Below the pieces are notes generated by a model. The model had not been told where the DNA came from. It saw only the letters and a list, made by a program, of their open reading frames with translations, and searched no databases. Positions 5,826 through 12,396 of a DNA stretch of 13,664 nt are shown piece after piece. Made by a program: the position numbers and the translations under genes. How positions within the stretch are numbered: the stretch's first letter is position 1; every line of letters starts with the position of its first letter. The DNA comes from PVC group bacterium (GTDB lineage Bacteria > Verrucomicrobiota > Kiritimatiellia > SS1-B-03-39 > PXDE01), in NCBI GenBank assembly GCA_003566475.1, contig PXDE01000309.1:1-13664 (forward strand). The letters are read 5' to 3'.

Positions 5826-7978
5826 CAGGCGTCCCGACGCTGGAGGAGCTGACGGACGGCCCGCGATGCCTGATGCCAGGCGGACTCGGGATCGGTGCGA
5901 AACCGGATGCGGCCCGTCCGTCCGTGGGCCAGTCGCAGCCGGTCGGTCGTCGCGAGCTCGGCCCGGACCTCGAAGAACGATTCGGCCGCCCGCAGGCCCT
6001 CCCCGTCCTCGGGGGCCACCGCGACCTCGCCCCCGCCGAGCCAGCCGAGGGCGACGGACGGCAGGTCCGTGCGGTCGGCGGGCACGATGCGCCAACGAAC
6101 CACCTCCACCGGTTCACCCGCCGCGCCCTGGAGCCGGACGCGGGCCCCGCGCAGGCCCGTCCCAAACAGTCGATCCGCCTGCTGCTGCGAGACCACGGCG
6201 CGGAACACCATGGGGCCGTCTCCGAGCACGGTCCCCACGGAAAAGCCGCGTACCAGATGGGCCCCGTGCAGGTCGTCGAGCGGCCCGGCCACCCATTGCC
6301 CGTCCAGCGGCGCCTTCACCTCGAGCCGGTCGGCACGCTCGTGAAGCCGTTCCAGACGGCGGTCAGTCAGGGCGAGCCGCTGTTCGAGGGGAGCGAGGTC
6401 GGCGGCGGCCCGGCCCAGGGCCCGCTGGCGGAGGGCCAGGGTATGCTCCCGGGCCGCCTGTTCGGAGGCTGCCTCGAAGGGAAGCTCGTGGTCCAGCAGA
6501 AGCAGCAGCGGGTCGCCGGGCGACACCCGGAGGCCGGACTCGGCCCAGATCGCGGCCAGCCGCCCAGCGGTTCCCGGGGCCACCTCGGCGAACTCCGAGG
6601 CCTGCACGAGTCCGGGCGCGGAGAAGGAGGCGGGCAAGGGGAGAATCCCCACGGCGGCCACGGCGGCGGCGGCCACGGCGAACGTGGCCGCGATGGCCCG
6701 GGGCCGATTGCGGTCGAGGGAGGGGTCGGCCACCAGGTAGTGAATGAACTTCCCGGCTGGGACCAGGACCCAGGACACCACGCACACGGCGGCCATGACC
6801 AGGCCCGCGATCAGGAAGCGGCGGCTCACGAAGAGCACGATGGCCGAGAATACGAAGAGGCGGTAGAGGCCGCTGAGCACGCCGTAGACGGCGAGCCAGA
6901 TGGCCTCGCCGCGGGGGGCGCCGGGGGGGCGGGCCTGCTTGCGGCCGAGGATCCAGCGCTCGCCGAGGTAGCGGAGCTGCTGCTGGGACCGCGAGGCCAG
7001 GTTGGGGATATCGAGCAGGTCCGAGAGAAGGTAGTAGCCGTCGTAGCGCAAGAGGGGGTTGCCGTTGAACAGGATGGTCGAGACCGAGGCGATGAACATC
7101 ATGTTGTAGGCGAGGGCGTTGAGCAGGCCGGGGGCGGTGTTGGCCCAGATGAAGACGGCCAGGGCGGCTGCGAACAGCTCGACGAGCATGCCCGCCGCCC
7201 CCACCAGCATCCGCTCGCGTCGCCGGCGGAAGGCCCAGCTCGCGGTAGCGTCGATGTAGGGGATGGGGGTGAAGATCATGAGCATGATGCCCATGGTGTG
7301 GACCTCGCCGCCGAAGCGCTTGCAGGCGAAGGCGTGGCCGAACTCGTGGAGGGCTTTGATCAGCACCAGGCCCAGATAAAGCAGCGGCAGATTACCAGGG
7401 GCGAGGATGCCCTGGCCCTGCTGGACGAGGCGGGGGGCATGGTCCACGGCGGTCTTGACCGCCCACCCCACCACGGCCAGCCAGACCAGGAGGCCGAGGC
7501 GGCTGAAGGCGATCCGTCCGTAGATCCGCAGGCGGTTGAGGCATCCGTCGGGATCGAGCAGGGGGAAGCGCGCGAACATGATCTGGAGCCAGAAGGCCTT
7601 GTGCTCCTGCTGCTTGCGCTTGCGGTAGCGGGCGAAGAACTGCTCGGCGTCGGGGGGCAGATCGAGCTGGAGGAGATTGGCATGGTAGAGCTGGGCGAGG
7701 AGGCGGATCACCTCCTCCTGACCCGGGGTGTCGTCGGGCGCGGCCTCCAAGCTCTCGCGCCAGACTTCCTCGACGGTGCGGGAGGGATGCAGGCGAGCCA
7801 CGAAGGCGTAGGCGGCGGGGCGGAGGCGGAAGAACTGGTGGGTGAAGGGGTCGTAAAGCACCCTCCAGACCTCGCCCCGGTAGACCTGCCGCCGGGCCCG
7901 CACGGGGGCCCGGAGGGCGACCCGCTGGCCGGCCACCCGGTACCAGTGCTCCGAGAACATGCGGGCGCCGGCGGGCAT
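5825..7978 (-). CDS. PqqD-like / M50 metalloprotease-like / HlyD-type adaptor fusion membrane protein
   Basis: 717 aa with three parts. Residues about 33-106 match a PqqD-like winged-helix domain (VYRGEVWRVLYDPFTHQFF, then TVEEVW and VIRLLAQLYHANLLQL), the fold that binds peptide leaders in several maturation systems. Residues about 155-450 are a polytopic membrane region of the M50/site-2-protease type, with HEFGH at 211-215 and NGNPLLRYDG at 305-314. Both zinc histidines, the catalytic Glu and the distal Asp are present. A final span at about 427-448 leads into a periplasmic biotinyl-lipoyl/HlyD-type domain (about 455-700) with a short coiled-coil hairpin. The ATG at 7978 follows the upstream TGA by one base and is preceded by a GGTGAG-like site; an ATG at 7960 is possible. 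Inference: the inner-membrane core of an exporter that may bind, and possibly cleave, its substrate. A purely structural role for the HEFGH site cannot be excluded. Confidence 0.88.
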   Translation of the reverse strand: MPAGARMFSEHWYRVAGQRVALRAPVRARRQVYRGEVWRVLYDPFTHQFFRLRPAAYAFVARLHPSRTVEEVWRESLEAAPDDTPGQEEVIRLLAQLYHANLLQLDLPPDAEQFFARYRKRKQQEHKAFWLQIMFARFPLLDPDGCLNRLRIYGRIAFSRLGLLVWLAVVGWAVKTAVDHAPRLVQQGQGILAPGNLPLLYLGLVLIKALHEFGHAFACKRFGGEVHTMGIMLMIFTPIPYIDATASWAFRRRRERMLVGAAGMLVELFAAALAVFIWANTAPGLLNALAYNMMFIASVSTILFNGNPLLRYDGYYLLSDLLDIPNLASRSQQQLRYLGERWILGRKQARPPGAPRGEAIWLAVYGVLSGLYRLFVFSAIVLFVSRRFLIAGLVMAAVCVVSWVLVPAGKFIHYLVADPSLDRNRPRAIAATFAVAAAAVAAVGILPLPASFSAPGLVQASEFAEVAPGTAGRLAAIWAESGLRVSPGDPLLLLLDHELPFEAASEQAAREHTLALRQRALGRAAADLAPLEQRLALTDRRLERLHERADRLEVKAPLDGQWVAGPLDDLHGAHLVRGFSVGTVLGDGPMVFRAVVSQQQADRLFGTGLRGARVRLQGAAGEPVEVVRWRIVPADRTDLPSVALGWLGGGEVAVAPEDGEGLRAAESFFEVRAELATTDRLRLAHGRTGRIRFRTDPESAWHQASRAVRQLLQRRDA

Positions 7979-7979
7979 C

Positions 7980-9812
7980 TCACCACCCCCAGCGCAGCCG
8001 GACGAAATCGACGGTGCGACGGGTGAGCAGCCAGATCGGGGCGCGGCGGCCGGCCTCGATCCGGGCCACCCCGGTCATGCCCGGCCGCCACCAGGCCTCG
8101 GGCTCGCCGGCCACGACGCAGCGGGCCACGAAAACCTGTCCGCCCTCGCGGGTGCGGGCCATGGGGTCGATCCGCGCAACCTGCGCCGGGTACGGACGGC
8201 CGGGGCGGCTGGCGAAGACCAGGCGCACCTCCGCCCCGGCGATCACGAAATCCACGTCGCGCTCCGGGACGAAGGCCTCCACGGAAAGCTCTTCGAGGCC
8301 TGCGATCCGGAACAGGGGCTCGCCCTGGCGCACCGGGGCGCCCAGCCGCTCGCGGTGGTCGCCCTCGACCACCGCGCCCGCGAAGGGGGCGCGAAGGTGG
8401 GCCCGGTCGAGACGGTCGCGCACGAGGTCCAGCCGGGCCTGGGCCTGGGCGGCCAGGGCTTGGGCCATGCGCATTTCGGCCAGGGCCCGTTCCGCCTGGG
8501 CCTTCTCGGCCTCGCGGAGATGGCGTTCGAGGTCGGCGGCGGCCGAGGCCTCCTCGATGAGCAGACCCCGGATGTCGAGCGCGGCCAGCGCCTCGCCCTC
8601 CCCCACCGTATCGCCCGCGTCGGCCGCCACCTCGCCCAGGTAGCCGTCGAACGGGGCAGGGATGACCACCGCCCGTTCGCTGCGCAGGGTGAACGGGGCT
8701 TCGACCCGATGGGGCCAGCTTCCGAAGATGAGGAAGGCGGCGAGGGCGGCTCCCGCCGCGGAGGCCAGCTTGGCGCCGGTATGCTCGGTCCCCACCAGCT
8801 TGCCCGCCCCCCGCAGCAGGGCCCGGCCCCAGCGGCGTCCGAACCAGCCCTCCCGGAGTTCGAGATCGGCCAGGCGCGGGGCGACCTGGTCGGCGGCCGC
8901 CCGCAGTCCGCGCAGCTCCGCTTCCGAGAAGCCCTCGGCCTTCCGTTCGAGAGTGAGGATCCCCACCGGGCGTCCATCCTGCCGGAGGGGAACCGAGGCC
9001 ACATGCCCGGACGCCTCGGCCTCGGCAAACCGGCCATGATCGCGCGAGAGGTACGGGGCCTCGGGGTCGGCTGGCCAGCTCACCTCGATGTCCTGCTCCA
9101 GCGATTCCTCCATGGCCGCTTCCAGGTGCTGCACCACGGCCATCTTGGGTTCGAACTTCTCCAGATGGCTGATGGCCCGGACCCGGACATAGGCACCCTT
9201 CCGCCAGCCGAGGCTGGCCCGGTCGGCCCGGAAGCGGGAGGCCAGTTCGTTGCAGAGGGTCATGGCGGCGGCCATGAAGGTGGCCTGCCGGTTCAGCAGC
9301 ACCAGCAGGTCGAGCACCTGGCCGAACTGCTCGACATCGGCGCGGGCCCGGGTGAGCAGACGCTGGAGGTGGTACACCGAGGCGGCCGCGGCCACGGCTT
9401 CCAGGCGGGCGAGCGCCGGGTCGGCCTCCGCATCCGGGAGAGCCGGTCGGGCGGCCAGCAGCACCGCGTCCCCCGGCTGGCCGGGCAAATCGAGCCGCGT
9501 GCCGAGCACGGAAACCCCGGCCCCGTCCGGAAGGCGGCGGTGGAGCCGCCCCCCCTCCTCCACGCAGGCCTCGGCGAGGGTGCCTCCGTCGGGAATCCCC
9601 GCGCCGACGGTCGAATCGGGAGCGGCCCAGGCGGCGGCCTTCGCCCACGACGACGACGGCGTGGTGCGGGCCCAGAGCATGGCCGTCGCGGCGCCGGTGG
9701 CCTCGCCCGCCGACCGGACCAGCCGGCTCCAGAACTCGGTGGGCGGGCCGGAGAACGACCGCAGCTCGCGGGCCGGGCTCGGGGCGGCCGGGTCAGCGAA
9801 GGGCGTGTCCAT
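7980..9812 (-). CDS. GAF-domain transmembrane HlyD-type periplasmic adaptor
   Basis: 610 aa from the chosen start. Residues about 160-318 fit a GAF domain (LCNELASRFRADRASLGW at 187-204, SVPLRQDGRPVGILTLER at 273-290, then FSEAELRGLRAAADQVAPRL). Residues about 20-150 look like a second, degenerate GAF-like unit. One membrane span at about 347-366 precedes a membrane-fusion-protein region: biotinyl-lipoyl halves at about 380-412 and 472-505 around an Ala/Glu-rich coiled coil (420-470), then a beta domain to about 590. Topology implied: cytoplasmic sensor, one helix, periplasmic adaptor. The ATG at 9812 lies just after GAGGCGAGG and overlaps the previous gene by 20 nt; an in-frame ATG at 9932 would overlap far more. 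The GAF ligand is unknown. HlyD-type proteins link inner-membrane exporters to TolC channels. Confidence 0.88.
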   Translation of the reverse strand: MDTPFADPAAPSPARELRSFSGPPTEFWSRLVRSAGEATGAATAMLWARTTPSSSWAKAAAWAAPDSTVGAGIPDGGTLAEACVEEGGRLHRRLPDGAGVSVLGTRLDLPGQPGDAVLLAARPALPDAEADPALARLEAVAAAASVYHLQRLLTRARADVEQFGQVLDLLVLLNRQATFMAAAMTLCNELASRFRADRASLGWRKGAYVRVRAISHLEKFEPKMAVVQHLEAAMEESLEQDIEVSWPADPEAPYLSRDHGRFAEAEASGHVASVPLRQDGRPVGILTLERKAEGFSEAELRGLRAAADQVAPRLADLELREGWFGRRWGRALLRGAGKLVGTEHTGAKLASAAGAALAAFLIFGSWPHRVEAPFTLRSERAVVIPAPFDGYLGEVAADAGDTVGEGEALAALDIRGLLIEEASAAADLERHLREAEKAQAERALAEMRMAQALAAQAQARLDLVRDRLDRAHLRAPFAGAVVEGDHRERLGAPVRQGEPLFRIAGLEELSVEAFVPERDVDFVIAGAEVRLVFASRPGRPYPAQVARIDPMARTREGGQVFVARCVVAGEPEAWWRPGMTGVARIEAGRRAPIWLLTRRTVDFVRLRWGW

Positions 9813-10704
9813 CCTCGCCTCGATCCGGGTGCCAGGTTCCGACCGTGCCCGGCTCGATCCGGGGATCGCGATTCTCGAACCGTATGCGGATGCGGCGCAG
9901 GCCGCTGGCCGGATCCACCACGGGCGAGACAAGGTCCACCTCGCCCATGCGGTCGATCGGCCCGGCTACCCCCAGCCGGAGCCGGGCCGGATCGCCCTCA
10001 CGCACGGAGGCGGCCTCGGCGGCCTCGAGATGGACGGCCAGATACGCGGTGGCATCGTCCACCATCCGGATCACTGGCTGGTGCGGCTGCACGGTCTCGC
10101 CCAGGTCGTGGAGCAGCTCCACCACGACCCCGTCAAACGGGGCGACGATGCGGCGCCTGGCCCGCTGCTCCTCCGCCATCTGGTGCTCGATCCGCTCCCG
10201 ATGCTTGGCCTGTTCGAGGCGAATCACCTCCAGGGAGGCCAGCCGGTGTTCCAGCTCCTTGCGGTCGAGTTCCTCTCGGCTGACGGACCGGGTGGTCTCG
10301 AACAGGCGGCGGGTGGCTTCGAGATCCTTCTCCAGCAGGGCGGCCCGGGCCCGGGCGGCGGTGATCTCGGCCTCGTCCTCGAGCACCAGCTTTCGCCGGG
10401 CTACCTCGAGATCCTCCAAGCGGGCGTCGAGTTCCACCAGCACCTCGCCCGCCGCGACCCTCGCCCCCTCCCGATGGGGGATGGCGGCGATGATTCCGGG
10501 CACGGGCGCGGCAAGCAGGACGTCGTGCCGGGGCTCGACGATGCCGGAGACCTCGTCCGCCCCGGCTACGCCCGCAAGCATGCCCAGCGTGGTCAGACTC
10601 GCGCAGAACGACCGGCCAAGCCTGCGCCGTCCAGACGAAGCCGCACGGCCGCGATGCCGACCCGAAGCCTTCCGCGCACCTCCAGATGCCCGACCCGCCG
10701 TCAC
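9793..10704 (-). CDS. HlyD/RND-type periplasmic adaptor subunit
   Basis: 303 aa with a GTG start. A long Arg-rich n-region (1-32) precedes a hydrophobic segment (33-49, ending VAGA-DE), giving a probable signal peptide or N-terminal anchor. The first lipoyl half is at about 55-93 (IVEPRHDVLLAAPVPGIIA, then EGARVAAGEVLVELD). A charged coiled-coil hairpin spans about 95-183, the second lipoyl half about 184-214 (RRIVAPFDGVVVELL), and a beta-barrel about 218-290. This is the membrane-fusion-protein architecture of RND/HlyD adaptors, but short and without a clear membrane-proximal domain. The frame is open far upstream inside the tolC-like gene; the GTG at 10704 is chosen because it overlaps the tolC TGA as GTGA and has GGGAGGGA just upstream. 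No RND pump is nearby, so its partners are likely the neighbouring M50/HlyD and TolC-like proteins. Confidence 0.87.
   Translation of the reverse strand: MTAGRASGGARKASGRHRGRAASSGRRRLGRSFCASLTTLGMLAGVAGADEVSGIVEPRHDVLLAAPVPGIIAAIPHREGARVAAGEVLVELDARLEDLEVARRKLVLEDEAEITAARARAALLEKDLEATRRLFETTRSVSREELDRKELEHRLASLEVIRLEQAKHRERIEHQMAEEQRARRRIVAPFDGVVVELLHDLGETVQPHQPVIRMVDDATAYLAVHLEAAEAASVREGDPARLRLGVAGPIDRMGEVDLVSPVVDPASGLRRIRIRFENRDPRIEPGTVGTWHPDRGEDGHALR
9813..9821 (-). promoter_or_regulatory. Ribosome binding site deciding the start of the GAF-HlyD gene
   Basis: GAGGCGAGG on the minus strand directly precedes the ATG at 9812. The first GAGG has a 5-nt spacing. It lies inside the coding end of the small adaptor gene and supports the 610-residue start. 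Confidence 0.55.
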
Positions 10705-12266
10705 CGTCCCTCCCGGTCCATCTCCCCTTCGATGTCCTTGAGCATGGTCATGGGATCCAGGTCCCGCAGGCGCAGGATGGTGCCGGCGGCCAGCTCGTAC
10801 TCGACCCGGGCGGCGGCATAGCGGAGCATGCTGTCGGCCAGGGCATCCTGGGCGGCGGTAAGGGACTCCTCGACATCGAGCACCTGGCGACTGTCGCTGC
10901 GGCCGGCCTCGAGGCGGGCCAATTCGGACGCGAGCAGCCGCTCGTGGAGGCGAACCACGGCCGCGTACTGCCCCGCCTGCTCGAACTGGTTGCGCACCTT
11001 GCGGAGATTGGTGTCGAGGGCGTTGCCGATGTCGATCTCGGCGCTCTTGAGGGCGAGCAGGCTCTGCTCGGCCCGAAGCCGGGAGGCGGCCAACTCGTTC
11101 CGCCCGGACACGCCGCCGCCAAGAGGCACCCGGAGCTGCACGCCCACCGACCACGACACACGGTCGGCGTCCTCCACCCGTCGACGGGCGGCGCCGGTGG
11201 ATTCTCCCAGCCCGTTCAGGCCATAGCTGGCGGTAAGGTCGAGCTGGGGCCAGCGCTGATTCCGGGCGAAGGCCACCCGCACATCCTCCTGCGCGGCCTG
11301 GTGACGGCGGATGAGGTAGTCCGGATGGAGCCCGAGGGCGGCGGCCATGGCGTCATCGAACTCGTCCTCGATCTCGACCAGGTCCGGGGTGTCGGCCGCG
11401 ACCACAGGCGCTCCGCCGACGGTGCGCTCCGAGAAGAAGGTAAGGAGCTGATTCGACAGGTCGGTCCGCCGCTGGCGGGCTTCGAGCAGCCGGGTGCGGC
11501 GCAGGGCGAGGCCGGCTTCGGCCTGTTCGACCCCGATCTCCGGCATCACCCCCTCGCCCACGCGGGCGCGGTTGTCGGCGAGAATCGTCTCCGCCACCTC
11601 GACCGAGGCCTGCCGGAACCGCACCTGCTCCTGGGCCAGAACAAGCTGCCAGTAGGCCGCCTCGGCCTGGGCCAGGGTGACCATGGTCTGCCGCCGCCAC
11701 TGCTGGAAGGCGATCTCCGACTCGGCCCGGGCCAGCCGAATGCGGGCCATGGTCGCGCCGAACCCGGCGTCCTTAAGCAGGGGCTGGGTCAGGCTGACGC
11801 CGAGGAACCCCTCGTACTCCCGGTCTGGCCCCTCGATCTCCCGCTGCTCCCGGAGGTTGTTCCGGAGATCCCGCAGCGAGGCGCCAGCGCGCACCCGGCC
11901 TCCGGTGGGCAACAACTGTTCGATGGCCGCATTGTAGGAGCGGTTTCGTTCCTCGAAGAAGTCGGTGCCCTGGCTGAGCTGCTGCTCGATCGTGTTGTCG
12001 CGCTCGGTTACGGCCCGGTCCGCGCCCAGCACCAGGGTCGGCTCGTACGTGCCCCATTCGGATCGGAGCATCCTTCGACTGGCCTGCCAGCCCAGGTGCT
12101 GGGCCTCGAGGCCGAGGTTCCGGGCCAGAACCAGCTCGCGGAACCGATGGAGCGTCATTGCCTCCTCGGGGGCCGGAAGCGGAGCCTCCTGGGCTCGCAT
12201 ATCGTTGCCATCCAGGATCAATGCGGAGAATGCGACGATGCCGATAAACAGTGTCTTGGATGTCAT
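10701..12266 (-). CDS. TolC-family outer-membrane efflux/secretion protein
   Basis: 521 aa. A signal peptide occupies residues 1-25 (TSKTLFIGIVAFSALILDG, predicted cleavage MRA/QEA). The mature protein has the internally duplicated TolC/OEP layout. The first half has ALxLGxx-like helices (MTLHRFRELVLARNLGLEAQ at 37-56), beta strands around 110-165 ending VSLTQPLLKDAGF, and a long helix with the motif ADNRARVGEGVMPEIGVEQA (230-249). The second half repeats the pattern: VGVQLRVPLGGG at 375-386, then long helices to about 495. There is no lipobox Cys, so it differs from NodT-type lipoproteins. The ATG at 12266 has GAAGGAC 7 nt upstream. It would form the trimeric outer-membrane exit channel for the three adaptor-containing proteins encoded directly downstream. 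The first of these overlaps it by 4 nt. Confidence 0.92.
   Translation of the reverse strand: MTSKTLFIGIVAFSALILDGNDMRAQEAPLPAPEEAMTLHRFRELVLARNLGLEAQHLGWQASRRMLRSEWGTYEPTLVLGADRAVTERDNTIEQQLSQGTDFFEERNRSYNAAIEQLLPTGGRVRAGASLRDLRNNLREQREIEGPDREYEGFLGVSLTQPLLKDAGFGATMARIRLARAESEIAFQQWRRQTMVTLAQAEAAYWQLVLAQEQVRFRQASVEVAETILADNRARVGEGVMPEIGVEQAEAGLALRRTRLLEARQRRTDLSNQLLTFFSERTVGGAPVVAADTPDLVEIEDEFDDAMAAALGLHPDYLIRRHQAAQEDVRVAFARNQRWPQLDLTASYGLNGLGESTGAARRRVEDADRVSWSVGVQLRVPLGGGVSGRNELAASRLRAEQSLLALKSAEIDIGNALDTNLRKVRNQFEQAGQYAAVVRLHERLLASELARLEAGRSDSRQVLDVEESLTAAQDALADSMLRYAAARVEYELAAGTILRLRDLDPMTMLKDIEGEMDREGR
10707..10714 (-). promoter_or_regulatory. Ribosome binding site for the GTG start at 10704
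   Basis: GGGAGGGA lies on the minus strand, 2 nt before the GTG codon (4 nt from the GGGAGG core). It is the strongest Shine-Dalgarno in the cluster and decides the start of the small adaptor gene, which otherwise has an open frame running far into tolC. Confidence 0.65.
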
Positions 12267-12396
12267 TAGTTTCGTCCTTCGTGCCGATCCGACGAAGATT
12301 AGAGTTCTTACATGCGGGAATCATGCCCGCCGCGTCTCGACGACGCAAGCGGAATCCCCCCCCCCAGGCCACTGACGACAAGCCCCTCATGGCCAT
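12267..12396. other. 130-bp intergenic region with G10/C10 tract and two small inverted repeats
   Basis: This is the only sizeable gap inside the minus-strand export gene set. It holds a run of ten C (12356-12365), a GCGTC/GACGC inverted repeat with a 5-nt loop (12332-12346), a GCGGG/CCCGC inverted repeat with a 7-nt loop (12314-12330), and an AT-richer patch at about 12287-12311. Neither hairpin is followed by a T run on either strand, so I do not call a Rho-independent terminator. It may contain a promoter for tolC, but no convincing -35/-10 pair was found. The tolC ribosome binding site is at 12274-12280. Confidence 0.5.

Noticed and set aside
3636..5852. A 738-codon open frame on the + strand across the tRNA and opposite the SecA-like gene
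   Set aside because: Gly/Glu/Pro-rich translation with no family motif; it runs through the tRNA and lies antisense to a gene with unmistakable SecA motifs. Long shadow frames are expected at this GC content.
5873..10283. Two long + strand open frames (5873-8026 and 7959-10283) opposite the M50 and adaptor genes
   Set aside because: Low-complexity His/Gly/Ala/Arg-rich translations antisense to genes with clear domains, catalytic motifs and coupled starts.
10705..11154. N-terminal extension of the small adaptor to an ATG at 11154
   Set aside because: It overlaps the tolC-like gene by about 450 nt and is an Arg/Pro/Gly-rich shadow; the GTG at 10704 has a strong ribosome binding site and a 4-nt overlap with the tolC stop.
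12314..12346. Rho-independent terminator after the giant-protein gene
   Set aside because: Two short GC hairpins exist but neither is followed by a T run on either strand.
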